A stretch of 17,351 nt of DNA, taken from the NCBI GenBank assembly GCA_050699035.1, contig JBOHDE010000070.1, forward strand, positions 1 through 17,351, read 5' to 3'. Within the stretch, counting starts at the first letter, position 1, and each line of letters starts with the position of its first letter. Both the position numbers and the translations under genes were made by a program. Shown one piece after another: positions 1 through 7,206 of this stretch. Origin of the DNA: WHTB01 sp050699035 (GTDB lineage Bacteria; Actinomycetota; Actinomycetes; Propionibacteriales; Nocardioidaceae). The notes beneath the pieces are model-generated. The model did not search any database, was not told the origin of the DNA, and worked only from the letters and a program-made list of their open reading frames with translations.

Positions 1-1
1 G

Positions 2-37
2 TCCGATGCTGGGGAGTCCGACTCAGAGCAGCAGTGA
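2..37 (+). CDS. possible C-terminal tail of an upstream gene (partial)
   Basis: Frame 2 reads SDAGESDSEQQ followed by TGA at 35-37. An acidic, hydrophilic tail like this is common at protein C-termini. A GC-rich hairpin begins 15 bases after the stop, as expected at the end of a transcription unit. Only eleven codons are visible, so no family can be named and the reading frame is not proven. If real, this gene converges on the aminopeptidase gene to its right. Confidence 0.3.
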   Translation, partial: SDAGESDSEQQ

Positions 38-52
38 GTACGACCCGGCGGC

Positions 53-77
53 GCGGCGCCGAGGTGCTCGGTGCCGC
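53..77 (+). terminator. GC-rich hairpin, possible terminator
   Basis: Bases 53-63 pair with 67-77 over 11 bp (one G-U pair) around a 3-base loop. No T-run follows, which is usual for terminators in high-GC actinobacteria. Its place just after the possible stop codon at 35-37 suggests it ends the upstream gene. Confidence 0.35.
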
Positions 78-125
78 CCATCCGCCGTACCCGCCCCGGG
101 TCGTGCCCGCCGGCCGCGTGCAAGA

Positions 126-141
126 TTGCCCAATTGGGCAA
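126..141. repeat. 16-bp perfect palindrome, copy 1
   Basis: TTGCCCAATTGGGCAA is a perfect palindrome with no loop. The same 16 bases recur at the core of the longer palindrome at 170-201. The centres (133.5 and 185.5) are 52 bp apart, close to five helical turns, which would suit a dimeric DNA-binding protein contacting one face of the DNA. It lies past the 3' end of the aminopeptidase gene. Confidence 0.75.
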
Positions 142-169
142 AGTTCCACCTCGATCCGGCGTGAACCGG

Positions 170-201
170 GTCGAATTTTGCCCAATTGGGCAAAATTCGA
201 C
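170..201. repeat. 32-bp perfect palindrome, copy 2
   Basis: Every base from 170 to 185 pairs with its partner from 186 to 201. The core at 178-193 is identical to copy 1 at 126-141. Between the copies lies an imperfect inverted repeat, 151-159 with 166-174. A perfect palindrome this long, without a loop, looks more like a protein-binding site than a terminator. The position between apparently convergent genes also allows a bidirectional terminator role. Function unknown. Confidence 0.75.
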
Positions 202-233
202 GTCACGACGTCGTCAGGTCGCGACCAACCCGC

Positions 234-1532
234 TCAGGCCGGCGAGAGGAAGGCGGCCAGCGCCCCGGCATACATCGCGGGGTCGCGCGCGCCGCACATC
301 TCCCGGGCCGAGTGCATCGACAGGGCCGGCGCGCCGAAGTCGACCGTCGTCGCCCCGGTGAGCGCCGCAGTGGTCGGACCGACGGTCGAGCCGCACGGCA
401 GGTCGGTCCGGTTGACGAACCGTTGCATCGGCACGGCAGCCTGCTCGCACGCGGCAGCGAACGCAGCCGCGCCGAGCCCGTCGGTGGCGTAGCGACCCTT
501 GGCGTTGATCTTGAGCACCGGCCCGGCGTTGATCGCGATCTGGTGCTCGGGCTCGTGCCGGTCGGCGTAGTTGGGGTGCGTCGCATGCCCCATGTCGCCG
601 GACGCGACCACCGAGCCGGCCAACGCTCGCAGGTAGTGGTCCCGGTCGCCGCCGGCCGCCCGGACCACCCGCTCCAGCACGGCCGGGAGCAGCGTCGAGA
701 ACGCGCCCCGCTCCGACATGCTGCCGATCTCCTCGTGGTCGAACAGCACGAGCACCTGCACCCACGGCCTCGCGGGCGGGACGTCTACCGCCGCCAGCAG
801 CGCCTGAACACCCGCGTAGCTCGTTGCGAGGTTGTCGAGCCGGGGCGCCGCGATCAGGTCGGAGTCCCGCCCGATCCGGCGCGACGGAGTCAGGTCGTGG
901 GTCATCAGGTCCCACCCGAGTACGTCGGCCGGCTCCGCACCGCACGCCGCGGCGACGTACTCCCGGAAGTCGCCGGGTGACGTGCCGATGCCCCACAGCG
1001 GCGCGAGGTGCTGCTGCTGGTTGAGCTTCAGCCCGTCGTTGGCCTCGCGGTCGAGGTGGATCGCCAGCTGGGCGACGCGGAGGATGGGGTCGTCGACACG
1101 GACCAGCCGCGGCTCCACCCCGTCGGACCCGCGCACCGCGACCCGTCCGGACAGTCCGAGGTCACGGTCGAGCCAGGAGTTCAGCAGCGGGCCGCCGTAC
1201 ACCTCGACTCCGAGCAGCTGCCAGCCGGCGCGGGCGAGGTCGGGCTGAGGCTTGATCCGCAGGTTGGGGCTGTCGGTGTGCGCGCCCACGACCCGGAACG
1301 GCGTCGCCGCGCCGTCGGCGTACTCGCTGCTCCACGCGACCAGGGACCCGCCACGCAGCAGGTAGTAGCGACCCCGGTCGGTCGGCCACGCGTCGGTCTC
1401 GGCCAGCCGGGCGAAGCCGGCCCGCTCGAGACGGGAGGCGGCCTCCTCGCAGGCGTGGAAGGGGGACGGGGAGGCGTCGACATAGGTGCAGAGGCCGGTC
1501 GCCTCGGCGTCGGTGTCAAAGGTGTGCGGCAT
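234..1532 (-). CDS. apeB: M18 family aminopeptidase
   Basis: Encodes a 432-residue cytosolic zinc aminopeptidase of family M18 (aspartyl aminopeptidase type), which removes N-terminal residues from peptides. The expected metal and catalytic residues are visible: H85 and D87 in AHTDSP, D233 in RLDN, E267-E268 in DHEEIGS, D313 in SGDMGHA and H407 in SMHSAREM. Length matches the family norm of roughly 420-440. The frame stays open to 1682, but that extension would run through the intergenic palindrome. The start at 1532 (MPHTF) is preferred because homology begins there and a TAGAGT -10-like hexamer lies 7 bases upstream, suggesting a leaderless message. The gene diverges from the helicase gene. 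The symbol follows the mycobacterial homologue; substrate preference cannot be read from sequence. Confidence 0.93.
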   Translation of the reverse strand: MPHTFDTDAEATGLCTYVDASPSPFHACEEAASRLERAGFARLAETDAWPTDRGRYYLLRGGSLVAWSSEYADGAATPFRVVGAHTDSPNLRIKPQPDLARAGWQLLGVEVYGGPLLNSWLDRDLGLSGRVAVRGSDGVEPRLVRVDDPILRVAQLAIHLDREANDGLKLNQQQHLAPLWGIGTSPGDFREYVAAACGAEPADVLGWDLMTHDLTPSRRIGRDSDLIAAPRLDNLATSYAGVQALLAAVDVPPARPWVQVLVLFDHEEIGSMSERGAFSTLLPAVLERVVRAAGGDRDHYLRALAGSVVASGDMGHATHPNYADRHEPEHQIAINAGPVLKINAKGRYATDGLGAAAFAAACEQAAVPMQRFVNRTDLPCGSTVGPTTAALTGATTVDFGAPALSMHSAREMCGARDPAMYAGALAAFLSPA

Positions 1533-1539
1533 GCCGGCA

Positions 1540-1545
1540 ACTCTA
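1540..1545 (-). promoter_or_regulatory. -10-like hexamer for the aminopeptidase gene (leaderless)
   Basis: On the minus strand TAGAGT fits the actinobacterial TANNNT -10 pattern and is followed by 7 bases and then the ATG at 1532. This places the transcription start at or next to the start codon. No Shine-Dalgarno sequence at proper spacing and no clear -35 were found. Confidence 0.4.
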
Positions 1546-1565
1546 AGGACCACCACCCCCTCCCC

Positions 1566-1626
1566 GTTGAGTGGGACGTTTTCGACAGACACGCCGGCGT
1601 GTCGCGTCGAAAACGTCACACTCAAC
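1566..1626. repeat. 61-bp imperfect palindrome between divergent genes
   Basis: Three nested inverted repeats share one centre near 1596. The outer pair is GTTGAGTG (1566-1573) with CACTCAAC (1619-1626). The middle pair is ACGTTTTCGAC (1576-1586) with GTCGAAAACGT (1606-1616). The core is ACACGCCGGCGTGT (1589-1602). It lies between the promoters of the aminopeptidase and helicase genes. It could be an operator for both, a cruciform or REP-like element, or the remains of a small mobile palindrome. No target-site duplication was recognised. Confidence 0.8.
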
Positions 1627-1681
1627 CGGGTGGGACCGGAGTTATGCACAGGTGCGGTGCCGGGTCGTCGGCGCGATGGCA

Positions 1682-1687
1682 TAGCGT
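1682..1687 (+). promoter_or_regulatory. -10-like hexamer for the helicase gene (leaderless)
   Basis: TAGCGT fits TANNNT and is followed by 6 bases and then the GTG start at 1694, so the transcript would begin at the start codon. There is no ribosome binding site at normal spacing, which fits leaderless translation. No LexA box was found upstream. Confidence 0.35.
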
Positions 1688-1693
1688 TGCCCG

Positions 1694-3724
1694 GTGCCGA
1701 CCGACCAGCAGACCGAGCAGCGGACGGGCCAGCCGAGTCCGCGTGAGGTGTTGGCCGCGGCCGTCGACGCGCTGGGCGGGCAGGAGCGGGCGGGCCAGAT
1801 CGAGATGGCCGAGGCGGTGACCCGCGCCCTGGGCGACGGCGAGCACCTGCTGGTGCAGGCCGGCACCGGCACCGGCAAGTCGCTCGCCTACCTCGTCCCC
1901 GCGCTGCTGCACGACGAGCGGGTGGTGATCGCCACCGCGACGCTGGCCCTGCAGCACCAGCTGGTCGAGCGCGACATCCCGGCCCTGCTCGCGGCTGCCG
2001 ACCACGTCCTCGGCAGCCACCCGACGTACTCCGTGCTCAAGGGCCGTGGCAACTACGCCTGCCTGCACCGGGTCCGCGAGGGCGTGCCCGACGACCAGGG
2101 CGCGCTGGTCGAGATGCCGGTCGGCAGTCTCGGCTCCGCGGTGGTAGAGCTCCGCGAATGGGCCGAGGAGCAGGCCGAGGCGGGCGGGCCCGGCGACCGC
2201 GACAGCGCGCCCCGGCATGCCGACCGGGCCTGGCAGCAGGTGTCGGTGTCGGCCCGCGAGTGCCTTGGCGCGCAGAAGTGCCCGTTCGGCGCCGAGTGCT
2301 TCGCCGAGCGGGCCCGCGAGCGGGCGATGCAGTCCTCGATCATCGTCACGAACCACTCCCTGCTGGCCATCGACGCGATCGACGGCGTGCCGATGATCCC
2401 GGAGTACGACGTGGTGATCGTCGACGAGGCCCATGAGCTGTCCGCCCGGGTGACCCAGGCCGCCACCAACGAGCTGTCGCCGATCATGGTCGAGCGGGCG
2501 GCGAAGCGGGCCCGCAACTTCGCCGACGACGGGCAGGCCGACGACCTGGCCGACGCCGGGGACGCGCTCCGGGCCGCGATCGAGGAGCAGAGTCCGGGAC
2601 GTCTCGACCAGGTCGGGGTCGCACTCGGCGACGCGCTCGCGCTGGTCCGCGACAGTGCCCGGACCTGCTGGTCGGCGATCCCGAAGGACCAGGACGGCGA
2701 CTCCGACGCGGCCCGCCAGCAGGCCCGTGGCCTGGTCGACGAGGTCCGCAAGATCGCCGAGCGGATGGCGCTGCACTCCGACCGCGACGTGCTCTGGGTC
2801 GCCGAGCGGGAGCAGCGCCGCGGTGGCAACGAGCTGCGGATCGCGCCGATCGACGTCTCCCTCGACCTGCGCGGCAAGCTGCTCACCGACAAGACCGTCG
2901 TGTTCACGTCCGCGACGCTCAAGCTGGGCGGCGACTTCGCCCCGCTCGCGCGCTCCGTCGGGCTGAAGGTGACCGAGCGGGTCGACCACTCACAGCAGAC
3001 CGCCGAGCCCGACCCGGACACCGACCCCGATCCGGACGCGGCGGCCGTACTCCCGTGGCGTGGCATCGACGTGGGGTCGCCGTTCGACTACGGCCGGCAG
3101 GCCATCCTGTACGTCGCCGCGTCACTGCCCCCGCCGGGTCGCGACGGGCTCGGCGACGCCCAGTTCGACGAGATCTGCGCATTGGTGGAGGCCGCCAACG
3201 GCCGCACCCTCGGGTTGTTCTCGTCCCGCCGCGCGGCCGAGGCCGCCGCCGCGGTGGCGCGTGAGCGGCTCCCGCACCTCACCACGCTCTGCCAGGGCGA
3301 GGCCCAGCTGCCGGAGCTGCAGCGGCTGTTCGTCGAGGACCCGCACACCTGCCTGTTCGGCACCCTGTCGCTGTGGCAGGGCCTCGACGTGCCGGGCGAC
3401 ACCTGTCAGCTGGTGCTGATCGACCGGATCCCGTTCCCGCGGCCCGACGACCCGCTGATGAGCGCCCGGGCGCGAGCCGTCGACAAGGCCGGTGGCAACG
3501 GGTTCATGGCCGTCTCGGCGACCCACGCGGCCCTGCTGCTGGCCCAGGGCTCCGGGCGGCTGATCCGCCGGTCGACCGACCGGGGCGTGGTCGCGCTGCT
3601 CGACCCGCGGGTCGTCACCGCCCGCTACGGCAGCTTTCTGCGTGCCTCGCTGCCGCCGATGTGGAGTACGACCGACCGGGAGGTCACCCTGGCGGCGTTA
3701 CGCCGGCTCAGTGACACCGGGTAA
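1694..3724 (+). CDS. dinG: DinG/XPD-family Fe-S ATP-dependent DNA helicase
   Basis: Encodes a 676-residue superfamily 2 helicase of the DinG/YoaA/XPD group, which unwinds DNA 5'-3' and resolves structures such as R-loops and forked repair intermediates (family knowledge). Visible motifs: Walker A AGTGTGKS at 56-63; four cysteines fitting the Fe-S cluster at C123, C190, C196 and C202; DEAH at 244-247; and C-terminal motifs including LWQGLDVPGD, DRIPFPRPDDPL and QGSGRLIRR. Length fits the family (E. coli DinG is about 716). The GTG start at 1694 is the first in-frame start and sits 6 bases after a -10-like hexamer. It runs divergently from the aminopeptidase and is followed after 13 bases by a lipoprotein gene. 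Unlike E. coli dinG, no LexA box is visible, so SOS control is not supported here. The symbol reflects family, not proven orthology. Confidence 0.92.
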   Translation: MPTDQQTEQRTGQPSPREVLAAAVDALGGQERAGQIEMAEAVTRALGDGEHLLVQAGTGTGKSLAYLVPALLHDERVVIATATLALQHQLVERDIPALLAAADHVLGSHPTYSVLKGRGNYACLHRVREGVPDDQGALVEMPVGSLGSAVVELREWAEEQAEAGGPGDRDSAPRHADRAWQQVSVSARECLGAQKCPFGAECFAERARERAMQSSIIVTNHSLLAIDAIDGVPMIPEYDVVIVDEAHELSARVTQAATNELSPIMVERAAKRARNFADDGQADDLADAGDALRAAIEEQSPGRLDQVGVALGDALALVRDSARTCWSAIPKDQDGDSDAARQQARGLVDEVRKIAERMALHSDRDVLWVAEREQRRGGNELRIAPIDVSLDLRGKLLTDKTVVFTSATLKLGGDFAPLARSVGLKVTERVDHSQQTAEPDPDTDPDPDAAAVLPWRGIDVGSPFDYGRQAILYVAASLPPPGRDGLGDAQFDEICALVEAANGRTLGLFSSRRAAEAAAAVARERLPHLTTLCQGEAQLPELQRLFVEDPHTCLFGTLSLWQGLDVPGDTCQLVLIDRIPFPRPDDPLMSARARAVDKAGGNGFMAVSATHAALLLAQGSGRLIRRSTDRGVVALLDPRVVTARYGSFLRASLPPMWSTTDREVTLAALRRLSDTG

Positions 3725-3737
3725 TCTCGTCGGCGCT

Positions 3738-4244
3738 ATGTACCGATCTCGCCTGGCCGCGGCCGTCGCCTTGATGGCCGTCGCCGTCGGCGCCTGTGCG
3801 GAGACCCCGAAGGCGGCCGACCTGCAGGAGGCGGCCGCCAAGGGGCCGGAGATGAGCGACTCCGACGCCACCCAGGCGGTGTTCGACTACATCGACCTGG
3901 TCAACGACGCGCTGGCGGGCGAGGGCACGAGCGACCTCTCCGCGGCCACCGACCCCGGCTGCACGTGCAACGCGCTGGTCGACATGATCAAGAACGGGCT
4001 GGCCGGCGGCGGCGAGTTCGTCGGCGCGGAGTTCAGTGCCAGCAAGGTGAAGGTGACCTCGACCGAGCCGGGCCAGGCGGCGGTCCGGGCCACCGTCTCG
4101 ATCACCGCGTACGAGATCCAGACGCCCGACGGGCTGCTGGTCGACGAACGGCCGGCGGAGACGTACGTCGCGACGTACGTGCTGCACACCGACGGCGACG
4201 CCTGGGTCGTCGCCGACGTGAAGCCGGTGGAGGACAAGAGCTGA
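3738..4244 (+). CDS. small secreted lipoprotein of unknown function
   Basis: Encodes 168 residues. The start at 3738 gives a classic lipoprotein signal: basic MYRSR, a hydrophobic stretch, then the lipobox VGAC with the lipidated cysteine at position 20. The mature part begins AETPKAADLQEAA and contains a CTC cysteine pair in the sequence DPGCTCNALVDMI, followed by predicted beta-rich sequence. This resembles small actinobacterial lipoproteins of the DUF6318 type, an uncertain match. An in-frame start at 3642 exists but overlaps the helicase gene and would hide the signal peptide. A TAATCT hexamer overlapping the helicase stop codon could serve as a -10 for a nearly leaderless message; otherwise the gene is read with the helicase. 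No enzymatic motif is seen. Role unknown; it is probably anchored to the outer face of the membrane. Confidence 0.8.
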   Translation: MYRSRLAAAVALMAVAVGACAETPKAADLQEAAAKGPEMSDSDATQAVFDYIDLVNDALAGEGTSDLSAATDPGCTCNALVDMIKNGLAGGGEFVGAEFSASKVKVTSTEPGQAAVRATVSITAYEIQTPDGLLVDERPAETYVATYVLHTDGDAWVVADVKPVEDKS

Positions 4245-4304
4245 CCCGCGGGTGAACAGCACGGGGCGCGCGTCACCTGCGCGGCCGGCTGTCGTTGGAG
4301 GGGT

Positions 4305-5945
4305 GTGACCCTCGACCGACGACAGTTCCTGGCCGGTGCGGGCGCCGGCGTCGGCGCGCTGGCGTTCGGCCTGGACCCCGCCGCCGCGGCGTCTAGCCAG
4401 TTCCGGCACGGCGTTGCATCGGGGGACCCGCGGCCGGCTGACGTACTCCTGTGGACGCGGGTGACTCCCACCGCCGCGTCGACTCCGGGATCCGGCGTCG
4501 GTCCGACGGTGCCCGTGAGCTGGCAGGTGGCGCGTGACTGGCGGTTCACCCAGGTCGTGAGCAGCGGCGTCGCGCAGACCGGTCCGGGCCGCGACCACAC
4601 GGTTAAGGTGGTCGCCGACGGGCTGGCGCCCGCGACGTCGTACTACTACCGGTTCGTGCTCGACGGGGTGCGCTCGCCGACCGGTCGCACCCGCACCGCA
4701 CCTGCACCGACCGCGACGCCGAGCCGGCTGCGGTTCGGCGTGGTGTCGTGCTCCAACTACCAGGCCGGCTTCTTCGCGTCGTACCGCCATCTCGCCGCGC
4801 GGCGCGACCTCGACGCGGTGCTGCACCTCGGCGACTACCTCTACGAGTACGGCCCGGGTGAGTACGGCTACGGCAACGCCAACACCGATGTGCGGCCGCA
4901 CCAGCCGGCGCACGAGATCACCACACTGCGCGACTACCGGCAGCGGCACGCGCAGTACAAGACCGACCCCGACCTGCAGGCACTCCATGTCGCAGCGCCA
5001 TGGATCGTCACCTGGGACGACCACGAGTCCGCCAACGACGCGTACGACAGCGGGGCCGAGAACCACACTCCGGGCGCCGAAGGAACGTGGCCCTCCCGCC
5101 GCGCGGCCGCCTACCGGGCGTACGACGAGTGGATGCCGGTGCGGCTCGGCGGGAGCGCTGCGCTGGGCGACGGCACGCAGATCTACCGCCGGCTGCGGTT
5201 CGGGCGGCTGGCCGAGCTGTCCATGCTCGACCTGCGGACCTACCGCTCGCAGCAGGTCGGCACCGATCTGGCCGCCGTCGACGACCCGGCGCGCACCCTC
5301 ACCGGCGACCCGCAGCTGCGCTGGCTGAAGGAGTCGCTGGCCAGCGACGCCGCCCAGTGGAAGCTGGTCGGCAACCCGGTGATGATCGCGCCGCTGGTGT
5401 TCCCGCCGCTGCCGGCCGACCTGACCCGGTCTCTCACCGACGTGACCGGGCTCCTGCCGCCCGAGGGCGTGCCGTACAACGTCGACCAGTGGGACGGCTA
5501 CACCGCCGACCGGCGCGAGATCCTGCGGCACCTCGCCGACCAGGGCATCACCGACTCGGTGTTCCTCACCGGCGACATCCACTCGGCGTGGGCCAGCGAC
5601 CTGCCGCTCGACGCGGGGACGTACCCGCTGAGTCGCAGCGTCGGCACGGAGTTCGTGTGTACGTCGGTGACCAGCAACAACCTCGACGACATCGTGGGCG
5701 CGCCACCGAGGACCTCGTCGCTCGCGGTCGAGGCGGCGATCACGGCGACCAACCGGCACGTGCGCTACGTCGACTTCGACTCGCACGGCTACTCCGTCCT
5801 CGACGTCACACCGGCGCGCGTGCAGATGGACTACTACGTGGTCGGCGACCGGGCGTCGGCCGGCGCAGGCGCGCACTGGTCGACGTCGTGGGCGACGTCG
5901 GCGGGGTCCCAGCGGGTTCGGCCGGTCTCGGCGCCGTTGGCCTGA
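4305..5945 (+). CDS. phoD: PhoD-like alkaline phosphatase, Tat-exported
   Basis: Encodes 546 residues. The N-terminus is a Tat signal (DRRQFLAGAGAGVGALAFG, cleavage near 28-30). An N-terminal beta domain typical of PhoD follows (FRHGVASGDPRPADVLLWTR). The metallophosphatase core has LGDYLYEYG with D177, TWDDHESAND with D238-H240 and N244, and LTGDIHSAWA at 421-430. PhoD enzymes use iron and calcium to hydrolyse phosphomonoesters and phosphodiesters outside the cell, releasing phosphate. The GTG start at 4305 is chosen because GGAGGGG lies just upstream and it yields the intact twin-arginine motif. The stop codon shares one base with the next gene's ATG (TGATG), so the two are translationally coupled. 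The ACCCGCGGGT palindrome at 4244-4253 sits in the gap to the lipoprotein gene; its meaning is unclear. Confidence 0.93.
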   Translation: MTLDRRQFLAGAGAGVGALAFGLDPAAAASSQFRHGVASGDPRPADVLLWTRVTPTAASTPGSGVGPTVPVSWQVARDWRFTQVVSSGVAQTGPGRDHTVKVVADGLAPATSYYYRFVLDGVRSPTGRTRTAPAPTATPSRLRFGVVSCSNYQAGFFASYRHLAARRDLDAVLHLGDYLYEYGPGEYGYGNANTDVRPHQPAHEITTLRDYRQRHAQYKTDPDLQALHVAAPWIVTWDDHESANDAYDSGAENHTPGAEGTWPSRRAAAYRAYDEWMPVRLGGSAALGDGTQIYRRLRFGRLAELSMLDLRTYRSQQVGTDLAAVDDPARTLTGDPQLRWLKESLASDAAQWKLVGNPVMIAPLVFPPLPADLTRSLTDVTGLLPPEGVPYNVDQWDGYTADRREILRHLADQGITDSVFLTGDIHSAWASDLPLDAGTYPLSRSVGTEFVCTSVTSNNLDDIVGAPPRTSSLAVEAAITATNRHVRYVDFDSHGYSVLDVTPARVQMDYYVVGDRASAGAGAHWSTSWATSAGSQRVRPVSAPLA

Positions 5946-7174
5946 TGGACCGTCGCTCGTTCCTGCGGGTGGCCGCGGCTGGGGGCGCCGTGGTGCTGTC
6001 CGGCGCGGCCGGAGCGGGGTGGGCGTCGGCCGCTCCGCGCACCCGGGTGTACGTGCTGGTGGTCGACGGCTGCCGGCCGGACGAGATCGCGCCGTTGCTG
6101 ACGCCCCGGCTGGCTGCGCTGCGGACCGGCGGTCTGGACTTCCCGCGCGGCCGCGCGCTGCCGGTGACCGACACGATCCCGAACCACGTGATGATGATGA
6201 CCGGCGTCCGGCCGGACCGGTCCGGCGTACCCGCGAACTCCGTCTACGACCCTGCCGAGCAGGTGGTGCGTGACCTGGACCGGCCCACCGACCTGGGCTT
6301 CCCGACTGTGCTGGAGCGACTGCACGCGCGTGGGCTGCGGACCGGGACCGTGCTGTCCAAGGAGTACCTGTACGGGATCTTCGGCACTCGGGCGACGTAC
6401 CGCTGGGAGCCGTCCCCGATCGTGCCGGTCAGCGGGCACGCACCGGACGTGTTCACCATGGAGGCGGCGCTGGCGATGCTGCGCACCGCCGACCCGGACC
6501 TGATGTTCGTCAACCTTGGCGACTGCGACCGGGTAGGCCACGTCGACCTCACGGGTACGACGCTGGCGGTGGCCCGGCGCACCGCACTGATGTCGGCCGA
6601 CCTGCAGGTGGGGAGGTTCGTCGGCGAGCTGACCACCAGCGGTCGCTGGGACAGCGCGGTCGTGCTGGTGCTCGCCGACCATTCGATGGACTGGTCGCTG
6701 CCGCACCGGGTGGTCAGCCTGACGCCGGTGCTGGAGGCTGACCGGACGCTGGCCGGACGGTTCGTCGCGGCGCAGAACGGCGGTGCCGACCTGCTCTACT
6801 GGACCGGGCCACCGGCCGGGCGAACGGCTGCGGTGGCACGGATGCGCGCCCTGGCTGCGGCGACCCCGGGTGTGCTGTCGGTGCGTGCGCCAGCCGATCT
6901 GCGGCTCGGCTCACGGGCCGGTGACCTGGTGGCGTACTGCGCGGCCGGCTGGCGGTTCAGCGAGCCGGCGGTGGTGTCGAACCCCATCCCGGGCAACCAC
7001 GGTCACCCGGCGACCCGGCCGATCCCGTTCTTCATCTCGGGTGGCTCTCCCCGGGTGCCGCGGGCGGCCACGTCGAGCCGGCTCGCTCAGACCGTCGATG
7101 TGGCACCGACCGTGGGAGCGGTGCTCGGCCTGCCGGTGCCGAGCGGCGGCTACGACGGGGCCAGCCTGCTGTAG
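5945..7174 (+). CDS. alkaline phosphatase superfamily phosphodiesterase (NPP-like), Tat-exported
   Basis: Encodes 409 residues, beginning with a Tat signal (DRRSFLRVAAAGG, cleavage near WASAA). The fold is that of nucleotide pyrophosphatase/phosphodiesterases and predicted AP-superfamily phosphodiesterases. Metal ligand D41 is in VVDGCRPDE and the nucleophile T77 is in TDTIPNH. D195 and H199 lie in DRVGH, D245-H246 in LADHSM and H352 in GNHGHP; together these match the six ligands plus nucleophile of the family. It would hydrolyse phosphodiester or pyrophosphate bonds outside the membrane. The ATG overlaps the stop of the PhoD gene by one base (TGATG). This start is chosen because upstream sequence in the same frame is only the shadow of phoD. 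Exact substrate (nucleotide, glycerophosphodiester or phospholipid headgroup) is unknown. Confidence 0.9.
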   Translation: MDRRSFLRVAAAGGAVVLSGAAGAGWASAAPRTRVYVLVVDGCRPDEIAPLLTPRLAALRTGGLDFPRGRALPVTDTIPNHVMMMTGVRPDRSGVPANSVYDPAEQVVRDLDRPTDLGFPTVLERLHARGLRTGTVLSKEYLYGIFGTRATYRWEPSPIVPVSGHAPDVFTMEAALAMLRTADPDLMFVNLGDCDRVGHVDLTGTTLAVARRTALMSADLQVGRFVGELTTSGRWDSAVVLVLADHSMDWSLPHRVVSLTPVLEADRTLAGRFVAAQNGGADLLYWTGPPAGRTAAVARMRALAAATPGVLSVRAPADLRLGSRAGDLVAYCAAGWRFSEPAVVSNPIPGNHGHPATRPIPFFISGGSPRVPRAATSSRLAQTVDVAPTVGAVLGLPVPSGGYDGASLL

Positions 7175-7206
7175 GTCTACGTCGTATGGCGGTGGCGCGC
7201 CGCTCG

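Noticed and set aside
1622..2989. 455-residue open frame on the minus strand opposite the helicase gene
   Set aside because: It is antisense to a helicase with all expected motifs, has no recognisable domains, and long antisense frames are normal in DNA this GC-rich.
3708..5876. 722-residue open frame on the minus strand opposite the lipoprotein and PhoD genes
   Set aside because: Rich in Arg, Val and Gly in shadow-frame style, no motifs; the opposite strand carries two well-supported genes.
7175..7206. Terminator between the convergent phosphodiesterase and lexA genes
   Set aside because: Only a GGCGCGCC palindrome and short GC complementarity are present; too weak to call a stem-loop.
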